A stretch of DNA of 64,000 nt from Nonomuraea montanisoli. GTDB lineage: Bacteria; Actinomycetota; Actinomycetes; Streptosporangiales; Streptosporangiaceae. Below, piece by piece: positions 25,161 to 34,623 of the stretch. The notes below the pieces were generated by a model. The model had not been told where the DNA came from, did no database searches, and saw nothing but the letters and a program-made list of their open reading frames with translations. Each line of letters opens with the position of its first letter. The first letter of the stretch is position 1. The stretch is taken from positions 28,368-92,367 of the forward strand of contig NZ_JABWGN010000025.1 in assembly GCF_013363975.1 (NCBI RefSeq), in the 5' to 3' direction. The position numbers were made by a program, and so were the translations under genes.

Positions 25161-26102
25161 ATGAACGAAGCCCCCATCGGCCCCGTCGACTCCAGCCGCG
25201 TTCCGCGCTTCGCCGGGCCCGCCACGTTCGCCCGGCTGCCCCGCCTCGACCAGGTCGGCACGGCCGACGTCGCGGTGGTGGGCGTGCCGTTCGACAGCGG
25301 CGTGTCCTACCGGCCCGGGGCGCGGTTCGGCCCGTCGGCCGTCCGGGAGGCGTCGCGGCTGCTCCGGCCGTACCACCCGGGGCTGGACGTGTCGCCGTTC
25401 GAGCGCGTCCAGGTCGCCGACGCCGGTGACATCGCCGCCAACCCGTTCGACATCCGCGAGGCGATCGAGGACATCGAGGCCGCCGCGAGCGGCATCGACG
25501 CGCGGCTCGTCACGATCGGCGGCGACCACACGATCGCCCTGCCGCTGCTGCGCGCGGTGGCCCGCCGGCACGGACCGGTGGCGTTGCTGCACTTCGACGC
25601 CCACCTCGACACGTGGGACACCTACTTCGGCGCCGAGTACACGCACGGCACCCCCTTCAGGCGGGCCGTCGAGGAGGGCATCCTCGACACCGAGGCGATC
25701 GGCCATGTGGGCATCCGCGGCCCGCTGTACGGGCGCAAGGACCTGGAGGAGGACCGCCGGCTCGGGTTCGGCGTGGTGACCGCCGCCGACGTGCTGCGCC
25801 GGGGCGTCGACGAGGTGACCGACGCCCTGCGGCAGCGCATCGGCGAGCGCCCCCTGTACGTCTCGGTGGACATCGACGTGCTCGACCCCGCGCACGCCCC
25901 CGGCACGGGCACCCCGGAGGCGGGCGGGCTGACCAGCCGCGAGCTGCTGGAGATCCTGCGCGGCCTGGCCGGCTGCCACCTGGTCGGCGCGGACGTCGTG
26001 GAGGTCGCCCCCGCCTACGACCACGCCGAGATCACCTCCGTCGCCGCCTCCCACGTCGCCTACGACCTCGTCAGCCTCCTCGCCCTGCAGGAGAAGCCAT
26101 GA
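25161..26102 (+). CDS. speB: Agmatinase / ureohydrolase family protein
   Basis: A 313-residue binuclear-manganese ureohydrolase. Metal ligands are visible: H123 in IGGDHT, D146, H148 and D150 in FDAHLDTWD, and D237 and D239 in VDIDVLDPAHAPGTGTPE. The last motif is the usual one for agmatinase and related guanidino-acid hydrolases. It splits urea from agmatine (to putrescine) or from guanidinobutyrate or guanidinopropionate; the exact substrate is not readable. The ATG at 25161 gives the normal length, and the stop overlaps the permease start (ATGA). The putrescine importer and catabolic genes lie a few kilobases downstream, which favours agmatine. Confidence 0.87.
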   Translation: MNEAPIGPVDSSRVPRFAGPATFARLPRLDQVGTADVAVVGVPFDSGVSYRPGARFGPSAVREASRLLRPYHPGLDVSPFERVQVADAGDIAANPFDIREAIEDIEAAASGIDARLVTIGGDHTIALPLLRAVARRHGPVALLHFDAHLDTWDTYFGAEYTHGTPFRRAVEEGILDTEAIGHVGIRGPLYGRKDLEEDRRLGFGVVTAADVLRRGVDEVTDALRQRIGERPLYVSVDIDVLDPAHAPGTGTPEAGGLTSRELLEILRGLAGCHLVGADVVEVAPAYDHAEITSVAASHVAYDLVSLLALQEKP

Positions 26103-27619
26103 GCAGCAACGCCCCCATCACCGAGATCGAGACCCACGGCGTCGAGCGCATCCCCGACGCCGACCGCACCGCCCGCCCCCTCGACCTGTTCCGGGTGGCC
26201 TTCGGCGGCGCGAACACCTTCGCCACCTGCGTCCTCGGCGCGTTCCCCATCCTGTTCGGCCTGTCGTTCTGGCAGGGCCTGGCCGCGACCCTGCTCGGCC
26301 TGCTGGTGGGCGCGCTGATCCTGGCGCCGCTGTCGCTGTTCGGGCCGCTCAACGGCACCAACAACGCCGTCTCCTCCTCCGCCCACCTCGGCGTGCACGG
26401 GCGGGTCGTCGGCTCGTTCCTGTCGCTGCTGACCGCCGTGGCGTTCTTCTCCATCTCCGTGTGGTCGTCGGGCGACGCGCTCGTCGGCGGCGCGCACCGC
26501 CTGGCCGGCCTGCCGGACACCGATCTCAGCTACGGCGTGGCGTACGCGCTGTTCGCCGGGCTGGTGCTCGTCGTGTGCGTCTACGGCTTCCGGTTCATGC
26601 TGTTGGTCAACAAGATCGCGGTGGCGGCGGCGTCGCTGCTGTTCGTCCTCGGCGTGATCGCGTTCGCGGGCGACTTCGACCCGTCCTACCCGGGCACGCT
26701 CGCGGCCGGAGACCCGCTGTTCTGGCCGTCGTTCATCGGCGCCGCCCTGATCGTGCTGTCGAACCCGGTGTCGTTCGGCGCGTTCCTCGGCGACTGGTCG
26801 CGCTACATCCCGGCCTCGACGCCGCGCTCGCGGGTCATGGCCGCGGCGTTCCTGTCGCAGGTCGCCACGATCCTGCCGTTCCTGTTCGGCCTGACCACGG
26901 CCTCGATCATCGCGGCCAGGGCCGCGCAGTACGTGGACCCGGCCGCGCCCAACTACGTGGGCGGCCTGCTGGCCATCGCGCCGACCTGGTACTTCGTGCC
27001 GGTCTGCCTGCTTGCCCTGATCGGCGGCATGTCCACGGGCACGACGTCTCTTTACGGGACCGGCCTGGACTTCTCCAGCGTCTTCCCGCGCTTCTCCCGG
27101 GTGCAGGCGACGGTGTTCATCGGCACCCTGTCGATCGCGTTCATCTTCCTCGGCCGCTTCGCCGCCAACCTCACGCAGAGCATCTCGACGTTCGCCACGC
27201 TCATCATCACCTGCACTGCGCCCTGGATGGTCATCATGACGCTCGGGTACGTCACCCGGCGCGGCTGGTACGACCCCGACGCCCTCCAGGTGTTCAACCG
27301 GCGCCAGCGCGGCGGCCGCTACTGGTTCACCCACGGCTGGAACTGGCGCGGCATGACGGCCTGGCTGGCCGCGGCGGCGGTGGCGCTGCTGTTCGTCAAC
27401 CTGCCGGGCCAGTTCGTCGGCCCGCTGGGCGGCCTGGCCGGCGGGGTGGACGTCTCGCTGCCGCTCGGCCTGGCTGTGGCGGCCGTGCTCTACCTGGCGC
27501 TGCTCGCGCTGTTCCCCGAGCCGCGCGAGGTGTACGGCCCGGAGGGGCCGCGCCTGGTGCGGGCCGTGGACACGCCGGTCCCGCCGATCGTGGGGGCGAC
27601 GGCCGAGCAGCCCGTGTGA
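26099..27619 (+). CDS. NCS1 family purine/cytosine permease-type transporter
   Basis: A 506-residue membrane protein with about 12 hydrophobic segments. LFRVAFGGANTFATCVLGAFP near the N-terminus, FGPLNGTNNAVSSSAHLGVHG and FGAFLGDWSRYIP are typical of nucleobase:cation symporter-1 proteins. It probably imports the compound hydrolysed by the upstream agmatinase-like enzyme, or a purine or pyrimidine. The ATG at 26099 overlaps the previous stop (ATGA). The cyclase-family gene starts 10 bases after its end, so the three form one operon. Confidence 0.87.
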   Translation: MSSNAPITEIETHGVERIPDADRTARPLDLFRVAFGGANTFATCVLGAFPILFGLSFWQGLAATLLGLLVGALILAPLSLFGPLNGTNNAVSSSAHLGVHGRVVGSFLSLLTAVAFFSISVWSSGDALVGGAHRLAGLPDTDLSYGVAYALFAGLVLVVCVYGFRFMLLVNKIAVAAASLLFVLGVIAFAGDFDPSYPGTLAAGDPLFWPSFIGAALIVLSNPVSFGAFLGDWSRYIPASTPRSRVMAAAFLSQVATILPFLFGLTTASIIAARAAQYVDPAAPNYVGGLLAIAPTWYFVPVCLLALIGGMSTGTTSLYGTGLDFSSVFPRFSRVQATVFIGTLSIAFIFLGRFAANLTQSISTFATLIITCTAPWMVIMTLGYVTRRGWYDPDALQVFNRRQRGGRYWFTHGWNWRGMTAWLAAAAVALLFVNLPGQFVGPLGGLAGGVDVSLPLGLAVAAVLYLALLALFPEPREVYGPEGPRLVRAVDTPVPPIVGATAEQPV

Positions 27620-27629
27620 CGATGACGCC

Positions 27630-28304
27630 ATGACCACCGAACTCGTGGACCTGTCGGTGCCGATCGCCACCGGGATGCCGGTCTACCCCGGCGATCCCGA
27701 GGTGGCGGTCGGCCCGGCCCTCACGGCGGCGCGGGACGGCGTGAACGTGCTGGCGCTGCACCTGGGCTCCCAGTCGGGCACCCACGTGGACGCGCCCTTC
27801 CACATCGACGACGCGCTGCCCACGCTGGACGAGCTGCCGCTGGAGCGCTTCGCCGGCCCGGCCGTCGTGGTGGACGCCCGGGGCCGGGAGCCGCGCTCCG
27901 CGATCGGGGCGGAGGCGTTCGCGGCGGTCCCGGCCGGCGGGGTCCCGCCGATCGTGCTGGTGGCCACGGGCTGGTCGGCGCACTGGGGGACCGGGGCGTA
28001 CGCGGCGCACCCGTACCTGACGGAGGAGGCGGCGCGGCTGCTGGTGGACCGGGGCGTGCGGACGGTCGGGATCGACGCGCTCAGCGTGGACCCGAGCGGT
28101 CAGGCCGGGCCCGCGGAGGACTTCCCGGCGCACCGGGTGCTGTGCGGCGCGCACGCCGTCATCGCCGAGAACCTCACCGGCCTCGACCGGGTGCTGGCCG
28201 CTCAGGCGGCGGGCCGCCCGGTGGAGGCGTGGCTGCTGCCGCTGCGGCTCCCCGGCGCCGACGGCGCGCCGGTGAGAGCGGTGGCACGCCTGGGGCCGGT
28301 GTGA
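27630..28304 (+). CDS. Cyclase family protein (kynurenine formamidase-like hydrolase)
   Basis: A 224-residue metal-dependent hydrolase. It begins ELVDLSVPIATGMPVYPGDP and carries the hallmark SGTHVDAPFHID (HxGTHxDxPxH type), whose His and Asp residues bind zinc or manganese. VGIDALSVDPSG and FPAHRVLCGAHAVIAENLTGLDRV complete the family pattern. Such proteins hydrolyse formamides, cyclic amides or lactones (KynB, isatin hydrolase and others); the substrate here is not known. It is third in the agmatinase operon and ends 7 bases from the convergent Lrp gene. Confidence 0.8.
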   Translation: MTTELVDLSVPIATGMPVYPGDPEVAVGPALTAARDGVNVLALHLGSQSGTHVDAPFHIDDALPTLDELPLERFAGPAVVVDARGREPRSAIGAEAFAAVPAGGVPPIVLVATGWSAHWGTGAYAAHPYLTEEAARLLVDRGVRTVGIDALSVDPSGQAGPAEDFPAHRVLCGAHAVIAENLTGLDRVLAAQAAGRPVEAWLLPLRLPGADGAPVRAVARLGPV

Positions 28305-28311
28305 CCTGAGG

Positions 28312-28806
28312 TCAGCGGGTGCCCCAGGAATACGTCTGCTTCCGGAGTTTCAGATAGACGAACGACTCCGTCGCGCGTACTGCCGGAATTGCACGGATTT
28401 TGCTAAGAATGTCCAAAAGATGACCATCGCCCTCGCAGACCACTTCGACGATCACGTCGAAGGAGCCCGCGGTGAGCACGACATAGTCGATCTCGTCGAT
28501 GGCGGCGAGCTCGTCGGCGACCGACTCCAGGTCGCCCTCGATGTTCACGCCGATCATCGCCTGGCGCGGGAAGCCCAGCGTCAGCGGGTCGGTCACCGCG
28601 ACGATCTGCATGACCCCCGCGTCCTGCAGGCGCTGCACCCGCTGGCGGACGGCCGCCTCGGACAGGCCGACGGCCTTGCCGATCGCCGCGTAGGGCATGC
28701 GCCCGTCGGCCTGGAGCTGCTCGATGATCCGCTTGGACAGGTCGTCGAGCGTGAACTGTCCGGGCGCCGTGTCACTGCCGCGGCGGGCGCGTGGCGGGGT
28801 CGTCAT
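28312..28806 (-). CDS. Lrp/AsnC family transcriptional regulator
   Basis: A 164-residue regulator with an N-terminal helix-turn-helix (LQADGRMPYAAIGKAVGLSE, then VRQRVQRLQDAGV) and a C-terminal RAM ligand-binding domain (IDYVVLTAGSFDVIVEVVCE). An N-terminal tail of about 18 polar residues precedes the DNA-binding domain. AGGAGGA lies 9 bases before the ATG at 28806. It is transcribed away from the aldehyde dehydrogenase and polyamine importer operon, which it probably controls in response to an amino acid or polyamine product. This regulatory link is inferred from the arrangement. Confidence 0.88.
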   Translation of the reverse strand: MTTPPRARRGSDTAPGQFTLDDLSKRIIEQLQADGRMPYAAIGKAVGLSEAAVRQRVQRLQDAGVMQIVAVTDPLTLGFPRQAMIGVNIEGDLESVADELAAIDEIDYVVLTAGSFDVIVEVVCEGDGHLLDILSKIRAIPAVRATESFVYLKLRKQTYSWGTR

Positions 28807-29007
28807 CGCGAGCGGTCCTCCTAGCGGCGCGCGTTACGGGCGCGTTCCCGGTCCATTGCCGTCCTGGTGCGACATGTTGTCAGTTCTCGACGCCCTGTCA
28901 AGCGAATTCGTAGCAATTTGGTATCTTCGCCACGAAATCCCTTGTCCAGATGCACACGCTCTGTAAGAGTCGCGGCATCTCAGCCACCTCACCAGGAGGT
29001 CATCACC
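28807..29007. promoter_or_regulatory. Divergent promoter region, Lrp regulator / polyamine operon
   Basis: A 201-base gap with an A/T-rich centre (28900-28945). ATTCGT (near 28905) and ACGAAAT (near 28931) form an imperfect inverted repeat of the length Lrp proteins use. AGGAGGT at 28994-29000 is the ribosome site for the TTG start of the dehydrogenase. Confidence 0.55.
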
Positions 29008-30441
29008 TTGACCACCCGTCTGCAGAACTTCATCAACGGTGAGTTCGTGGACGCCAAGAGCGGCCGATTCTCCGACATCATCGACCCGTGCACCGGCGAG
29101 GCCTACCTTCAGGCCCCGATCTCCGGCGCCGAGGACATCGACGCTGCCTACGCCGCCGCGGCTGCCGCTTTCGCGTCATGGGGCCGGACCACCCCGGGCG
29201 AGCGGGCGAACCTGCTGCTCAAGGTCGCCGACGCGATCGACGCGCGGGCCGACGAGATCAACGAGGCGGAGTGCCGCAACACCGGCAAGCCCCGAGCCCG
29301 CATGGCCGAGGACGAGACGCCGGTCGCCGCCGACCACTTCCGGTTCTTCGCGGGCGCCGCGCGCACGCTGGAGGGACCGACCGCCGGCGAGTTCCTGGCC
29401 GACCACACCAGCGTCATCCGGCACGAGCCCATCGGCGTCATCGGCCAGGTCACCCCCTGGAACTACCCGATGATGATGGCCGTCTGGAAGATCGCCCCGG
29501 CGCTGGCCGCGGGCAACACCATCGTCCTCAAGCCGTCCGACACCACGCCGGCCTCCACGCTCAAGCTCGCCGAGATCCTCGGCGAGGTGCTGCCCGCCGG
29601 CGTCTTCAACGTCGTCACCGGCGACCGGGAGACCGGCGCGCTGGTCGTCGGCCACCCGACCGCCGCGATGGTCGCCATCACCGGCTCCGTCGGCGCCGGC
29701 ATGTCGGTGGCCAGGAGCGCCGCCGACGACCTCAAGCGCGTCCACCTGGAGCTCGGCGGCAAGGCGCCCGTCGTGGTCTTCGAGGACGTCAAGGACCTGG
29801 CCAAGGCCGCCGCGGACATCGCGACCGCCGGCCTGTACAACGCCGGCCAGGACTGCACCGCGGCCTGCCGCGTGCTCGTGCAGGAGAGTGTCCACGACGA
29901 GTTCGTGGCCGCCCTCACCGAGGCCGCCGCCGGCACCGTCACCGGCGACCTGTCCGACGAGGACGCCCTGTACGGCCCGCTCAACAACGAGAGCCAGCTC
30001 GCCAAGGTGCAGGGCTTCGTCGAGCGCGTCCCGGCGCACGCCAAGGTGCTCACCGGCGGTCACCGCGTCGGCGACAAGGGCTACTTCTTCGCCCCGACGA
30101 TCGTCGACGGCCTCCGGCAGGACGACGAGATGGTGCAGAACGAGGTGTTCGGCCCCGTCATCACCGTCCAGACGTTCACCGACGAGGCGGACGCCCTGGC
30201 CAAGGCCAACGACGTCAAGTACGGCCTGAGCAGCTCGGTGTGGACCTCGGACCACGGCCGCGCCATGCGCATGTCCAACCGGCTCGACTTCGGCGTGGTG
30301 TGGGTCAACACCCACATCCCCTTCGTGTCGGAGATGCCGCACGGCGGCTTCAAGCACTCCGGCTACGGCAAGGACCTCTCGGTGTTCGGTCTGCACGACT
30401 ACACGAGGGTCAAGCACGTCATGCACTACATCGGCGAATAG
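29008..30441 (+). CDS. Gamma-aminobutyraldehyde dehydrogenase (aldehyde dehydrogenase family)
   Basis: A 477-residue NAD(P)-dependent aldehyde dehydrogenase. Visible motifs are QVTPWNYPMMM, LKPSDTTP, ITGSVGAG, general base E248 in LELGGKAP and nucleophile C283 in NAGQDC. The last motif and the operon context fit 4-aminobutyraldehyde dehydrogenase (PatD/PuuC type), which makes GABA from the product of putrescine oxidation. The start is TTG at 29008 with AGGAGGT 7 bases upstream; the frame from 28867 would run through the promoter region. PotA follows after 22 bases. Confidence 0.88.
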   Translation: MTTRLQNFINGEFVDAKSGRFSDIIDPCTGEAYLQAPISGAEDIDAAYAAAAAAFASWGRTTPGERANLLLKVADAIDARADEINEAECRNTGKPRARMAEDETPVAADHFRFFAGAARTLEGPTAGEFLADHTSVIRHEPIGVIGQVTPWNYPMMMAVWKIAPALAAGNTIVLKPSDTTPASTLKLAEILGEVLPAGVFNVVTGDRETGALVVGHPTAAMVAITGSVGAGMSVARSAADDLKRVHLELGGKAPVVVFEDVKDLAKAAADIATAGLYNAGQDCTAACRVLVQESVHDEFVAALTEAAAGTVTGDLSDEDALYGPLNNESQLAKVQGFVERVPAHAKVLTGGHRVGDKGYFFAPTIVDGLRQDDEMVQNEVFGPVITVQTFTDEADALAKANDVKYGLSSSVWTSDHGRAMRMSNRLDFGVVWVNTHIPFVSEMPHGGFKHSGYGKDLSVFGLHDYTRVKHVMHYIGE

Positions 30442-30463
30442 CACGCAAGGACAGATCCTGGAC

Positions 30464-31558
30464 ATGGCCGAGCTGAACAGGGCCGAGCTGAACGCGATCG
30501 AACTCGACGGCGTCGTCAAGGAGTACCTCTCGCACGGCGAGGTCGTCCAGGCGGTGAAGGGCGTCACGCTCGACATCGCCGAAGGGGAGTTCTTCTCCCT
30601 GCTCGGCCCGTCCGGCTGCGGCAAGACCACGACCATGCGCATGATCGCCGGCTTCGAGGAGCCGTCGCGGGGCGTGGTCAGGCTGCACGGGGCCGACGTC
30701 ACGAACGTCCCGCCGAACAAGCGCGACATCAACATGGTCTTCCAGTCGTACGCGCTGTTCCCGCACATGAACGTGTGGGACAACGTGGCGTTCGGTCTCA
30801 AGCAGCGCCGCACCCCGCAGGAGGAGATCCGGCGGCGGGTCGGCGAGATGCTGGAGATCGTGGACCTGGCCGGCCGGGAGAAGCGCCGGCCGCGCGAGAT
30901 GTCGGGCGGCCAGCAGCAGCGGGTCGCGCTGGCCCGCGCCCTGGTCAACCGGCCCCGGGCGCTGCTGCTGGACGAGCCGCTCGGCGCGCTCGACCTCAAG
31001 CTGCGCCAGGCCATGCAGATCGAGCTCAAGCGCATCCAGCGCGAGGTCGGCATCACGTTCGTGTACGTGACGCACGACCAGAGCGAGGCGCTCACCATGA
31101 GCGACCGGATCGCCGTCATGAACGACGGGCTGGTCGAGCAGCTCGGCGGGCCCAGGGAGATCTACGAGAAGCCGGCGAGCGCGTTCGTCGCCGGCTTCAT
31201 CGGCACCTCCAACCTGCTCACCGGCGTCGCCGCCGGCGGGGTGCTGGAGCTCGGCGGTGGCCGGGTGCTCGTGCCCGGGCGGGACGGCGAGGTCACCGTG
31301 ACCGTCCGGCCGGAGAAGATCACCATCTCGCTGGACAAGCCGGACGGCGAGGTGAGCGTGGTGCCGGGGACCGTCGGCGAGGTCGTCTACCTCGGCACCT
31401 ACAACAGCTACGCCGTGCGCCTCGGGGACGGGACCGAGGTCACGGTGTTCCAGCAGAACGCGCACGACGCGACGACCACGGCGGAGCGGGGGGACCCGGT
31501 CTGGCTGTCGTGGCCGGCGCAGCACTCTTACGCGATTGGAAGTCGAAGCACCCCATGA
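30464..31558 (+). CDS. potA: Spermidine/putrescine ABC transporter ATP-binding protein
   Basis: A 364-residue ATPase with Walker A GPSGCGKTT, Q-loop VFQSYALFPH, signature MSGGQQQRVALARAL, Walker B LLLDEPLGALDLKLR and switch His in VTHDQSEAL. The C-terminal TOBE region (residues about 280-360) is as in PotA. It powers the PotB-PotC permease encoded downstream. Its stop overlaps the binding-protein start (ATGA). Confidence 0.92.
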   Translation: MAELNRAELNAIELDGVVKEYLSHGEVVQAVKGVTLDIAEGEFFSLLGPSGCGKTTTMRMIAGFEEPSRGVVRLHGADVTNVPPNKRDINMVFQSYALFPHMNVWDNVAFGLKQRRTPQEEIRRRVGEMLEIVDLAGREKRRPREMSGGQQQRVALARALVNRPRALLLDEPLGALDLKLRQAMQIELKRIQREVGITFVYVTHDQSEALTMSDRIAVMNDGLVEQLGGPREIYEKPASAFVAGFIGTSNLLTGVAAGGVLELGGGRVLVPGRDGEVTVTVRPEKITISLDKPDGEVSVVPGTVGEVVYLGTYNSYAVRLGDGTEVTVFQQNAHDATTTAERGDPVWLSWPAQHSYAIGSRSTP

Positions 31559-32784
31559 GCCACCTGCACGACCCCGCCTTCCTGCGGGGCATGACCCAGC
31601 CGCGTACCCGTCGCGAGGCCTTCCGCATCGCCGGCCTGTCCGCCGCCGGCCTCGCCCTGGCCGCCTGCGGCGTCCAGGGGCAGAAGGCGGCGCCGCCGAA
31701 GGCCGACGCGGTCAAGGACTACTGGTCGAAGCAGACCAAGCACGGCCGCGTCGTGTTCGCCAACTGGCCCGAGTACATGCCCGAGGACCAGGCGCCGCTG
31801 AAGAAGTTCCAGAGCGAGACCGGGATCTCCTACCAGTACAAGGAGGTCATCCAGGAGAACGCGGAGTTCTTCGGCAAGGCCGACCCGGTGCTGCGGGCCG
31901 GGCAGTCGCTCGGCTACGACATCGTGGTCATGACCAACGGCGTCCAGCTCCAGCACATGATCCAGCTCGGCTACTGCGTCGCCCTCGACCACTCCAAGCT
32001 GCCGAACTTCGCGGCCAACGCCGGCGCGACGTACAAGAACCGCGCCTACGACCCGGGCAGCACCTACACCGTCCCGTACACCTCGGGCGTGACCGGGATC
32101 GCGTACAACACCAAGTACGTCAAGGACGACATCACCAGCATCGAGGCGCTGTTCGACCCCAAGTACAAGGGCCGGGTCGGGATGATGGGCGACGCCCAGG
32201 AGATCGCCAACTTCGGCATGATCGCCCTCGGCGTCAACCCGGAGAAGTCGACCGAGGCCGACTGGAAGAAGGCCGGCGAGAAGCTCAAGGCGCAGCGCGA
32301 CGCCGGGATCGTGCGCAAGTACTACGACCAGTCCTACATCGACGCCGTGTCCAAGGGCGACATCTGGGTGACCATGGCCTGGTCCGGCGACGTGTTCCAG
32401 CGCCAGCTCGCCGGTGAGCCCGTCAAGTTCGTGGTGCCCGAGGAGGGCGGCACGATCTGGACCGACAACATGCTCATCCCCAAGGGCGCCGCCAACCCCG
32501 TCGACGCGCTCATGCTCATGGACTACCTCTACCAGCCGGTGGTCGCCGCCGAGCTGGACGAGTTCATCCAGTACGTCACCCCGGTGCCCGGCGTCCAGGA
32601 CATCCTCAAGGAGAAGGCCGCCAAGGCCACCGGCGAGGACAAGGAGGCGCTGGAGCAGATGGTGGCCAGCCCGCTGATGTTCCCCTCGGAGGCGGACTAC
32701 GCCAAGCTGCACACCTACACCACGCTCACCACGCAGCAGGAGCAGGTGTTCAACCCGATCTTCCAGTCGATCACCCAGGCGTAG
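31555..32784 (+). CDS. potD: Spermidine/putrescine-binding lipoprotein
   Basis: A 409-residue substrate-binding protein. The N-terminus has Arg-Arg in TRREAFRIAG, a hydrophobic stretch and the lipobox LAAC, so it is probably a lipoprotein, possibly exported by the Tat route. VVFANWPEYMPED, YDIVVMTNG, VPYTSGVTGIAYN and DAVSKGDIWVTMAWSGD are typical of PotD-like polyamine-binding proteins. The ATG at 31555 overlaps the PotA stop (ATGA); longer frames lie inside potA and were rejected. PotB begins 3 bases after the TAG stop. Confidence 0.9.
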   Translation: MSHLHDPAFLRGMTQPRTRREAFRIAGLSAAGLALAACGVQGQKAAPPKADAVKDYWSKQTKHGRVVFANWPEYMPEDQAPLKKFQSETGISYQYKEVIQENAEFFGKADPVLRAGQSLGYDIVVMTNGVQLQHMIQLGYCVALDHSKLPNFAANAGATYKNRAYDPGSTYTVPYTSGVTGIAYNTKYVKDDITSIEALFDPKYKGRVGMMGDAQEIANFGMIALGVNPEKSTEADWKKAGEKLKAQRDAGIVRKYYDQSYIDAVSKGDIWVTMAWSGDVFQRQLAGEPVKFVVPEEGGTIWTDNMLIPKGAANPVDALMLMDYLYQPVVAAELDEFIQYVTPVPGVQDILKEKAAKATGEDKEALEQMVASPLMFPSEADYAKLHTYTTLTTQQEQVFNPIFQSITQA

Positions 32785-32787
32785 ACG

Positions 32788-33639
32788 ATGAAGCGGCTGA
32801 CTCCCTACCTGCTCGCGCTGCCGAGCTGGATGTGGCTGGCGGTCTTCCTCGTGGTGCCGCTGGCCGCGATGGCCTCGGTGTCGCTGCAGACCGGCAACGC
32901 CATCGACGGCTTCGCGATGACGTTCAGCTTCTCCAACTACGCCGACGCGCTGGGCAGGTACAGCACCCAGCTCGTACGGTCCCTCTGGTACGGCGGGCTC
33001 GCCACGGTCGCGATGCTCGTCATCGGCTACCCGGTGGCGTACTGGATCGCCTTCAAGGGGGGCAGCCGCAAGTCCGTCTATCTGTTCCTGCTGCTGCTGC
33101 CGTTCTTCGTGTCGTTCGTGCTGCGGACCATCTCGTGGGGGTTCCTGCTGGCCGACGACGGCGTCCTGTTCGGCACGCTGAAGGGCTGGGGGCTGCTGCC
33201 CGCCGACTTCCACGTGCTGGCCACCACGGTCGCCGTGGTCGGCGGGCTGACCTACAACTTCCTGCCGTTCATGATCCTGCCGATCTACGTGGCGCTGGAG
33301 CGGGTGGACCCGCGGGTCGTCGAGGCGGCCTACGACCTGTACGCCTCCAGGACGGCGGCCTTCCGGCGGGTGGTGCTGCCGCTGTCGCTGCCCGGGGTGT
33401 TCGCCGGGGTGCTCATGACGTTCGTGCCCGCCACGGCCGACCCGGTCAACGCCCAGGTGCTCGGCGGCACCGGCAACACCATGATCGGCAACATCATCCA
33501 GACCGAGTACCTGACCAACCTCAACTACCCGACGGCCTCGGCGCTGTCGTTCACGCTCATGGCCGTGCTGCTCATCGGGATCTTCATCTACGCCCGCGCG
33601 CTCGGCACCGAGAACGTCCTTGAGGCGGCCGCCCGATGA
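32788..33639 (+). CDS. potB: Spermidine/putrescine ABC transporter permease
   Basis: A 283-residue permease with about six membrane segments. The N-terminal LLALPSWMWLAVFLVVPLAAM and the EAA-like loop VVEAAYDLYASRTAAFRRVV are typical of PotB. It pairs with PotC to move polyamines inward. Its stop overlaps the PotC start (ATGA). Confidence 0.9.
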   Translation: MKRLTPYLLALPSWMWLAVFLVVPLAAMASVSLQTGNAIDGFAMTFSFSNYADALGRYSTQLVRSLWYGGLATVAMLVIGYPVAYWIAFKGGSRKSVYLFLLLLPFFVSFVLRTISWGFLLADDGVLFGTLKGWGLLPADFHVLATTVAVVGGLTYNFLPFMILPIYVALERVDPRVVEAAYDLYASRTAAFRRVVLPLSLPGVFAGVLMTFVPATADPVNAQVLGGTGNTMIGNIIQTEYLTNLNYPTASALSFTLMAVLLIGIFIYARALGTENVLEAAAR

Positions 33640-34448
33640 GCGCCACGACCCTGACCCGCCGCCCGCGCGGGCGGCTCGGCGACCGCCTGCTGCACGCCTA
33701 CACCTGGCTGATCATCGTCTGGCTGTCGTCGCCGATCGCCGTGATGATCCTGTTCGGGTTCAACGACAAGAAGAGCAAGTCGAACACGAGCTGGCAGGGC
33801 TTCACGCTGCGCTGGTACCAGCAGCTGTTCGACATCTCCGACCTCACCACGGCGCTGAAGAACTCGCTGACCGTCGCGGTGGCCAGCACGCTCATCACCG
33901 TGGTCATCGGCACCATGCTGGGCCTCGCGCTCGGCCGCCACCGCTTCCGCGGGCGCGGGGTGACGAACTTCCTCGTCTTCGCCGCCATCTCCACGCCCGA
34001 GCTGGTCATGGGCGCGTCGCTGCTGTCGCTGTTCGTCTCCGCCAACCTGCCGCGCGACGCCTTGACGATCATCATCGCGCACGTGCTGTTCTCGCTGTCC
34101 TTCGTCACCGTCACCGTGCGGGCCCGGGTCATCACCCTGGACCCGTCGCTGGAGGAGGCGGCCAGGGACCTCGGCGCCACCGCCTGGGGCACGTTCCGGC
34201 AGGTGACGCTCCCGGCCGTGCTGCCCGGCGTGCTCTCGGGCGGCATGCTGGCCTTCGCGCTGTCGATCGACGACTATGTGGTGACCAGCTTCGTCAACGG
34301 CTCCACCGTCACCTTCCCGCTGTGGATCATCGGGTCGGTCAAGACGGGCATCCCGCCCCAGGTCAACGTCATGGGAACGTTGATCTTCGGGATCGGCGTG
34401 CTGATCGCGGTCGCCAACGCGGTCGCGGCACGGCGCCGCCGCACCTAG
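33636..34448 (+). CDS. potC: Spermidine/putrescine ABC transporter permease
   Basis: A 270-residue permease with about six membrane segments. It has the PotC features NSLTVAVASTLITVVIGT, STPELVMGASLL, the EAA loop EEAARDLGATAWGTFRQVTLP, and SIDDYVVTSFVNG. The ATG at 33636 overlaps the PotB stop (ATGA). A strong hairpin follows the gene, so it probably ends the transcript that starts at the aldehyde dehydrogenase. Confidence 0.9.
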   Translation: MSATTLTRRPRGRLGDRLLHAYTWLIIVWLSSPIAVMILFGFNDKKSKSNTSWQGFTLRWYQQLFDISDLTTALKNSLTVAVASTLITVVIGTMLGLALGRHRFRGRGVTNFLVFAAISTPELVMGASLLSLFVSANLPRDALTIIIAHVLFSLSFVTVTVRARVITLDPSLEEAARDLGATAWGTFRQVTLPAVLPGVLSGGMLAFALSIDDYVVTSFVNGSTVTFPLWIIGSVKTGIPPQVNVMGTLIFGIGVLIAVANAVAARRRRT

Positions 34449-34466
34449 CACCTTCTCACCAGGCTT

Positions 34467-34488
34467 CCCCCCGCGGCCCCGCGGGGGG
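34467..34488 (+). terminator. Hairpin after potC
   Basis: CCCCCCGCGG and CCGCGGGGGG form a perfect 10-base stem with a 2-base loop (or 9 with 4). It lies 19 bases after the potC stop codon. There is no U-run, as is usual for actinomycete terminators. Confidence 0.7.
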
Positions 34489-34623
34489 TTCGGCATACCC
34501 GGCGACGTCCGGGCGACGGCAAAGAACAGGGAGGCGAGATCGGATGCCGGCGGGGGGAACCCGCGCGTGATCACCTCATTGAAGATCCCGCAATTTTCAT
34601 AGAACACTGACTTTCGTAGGGAA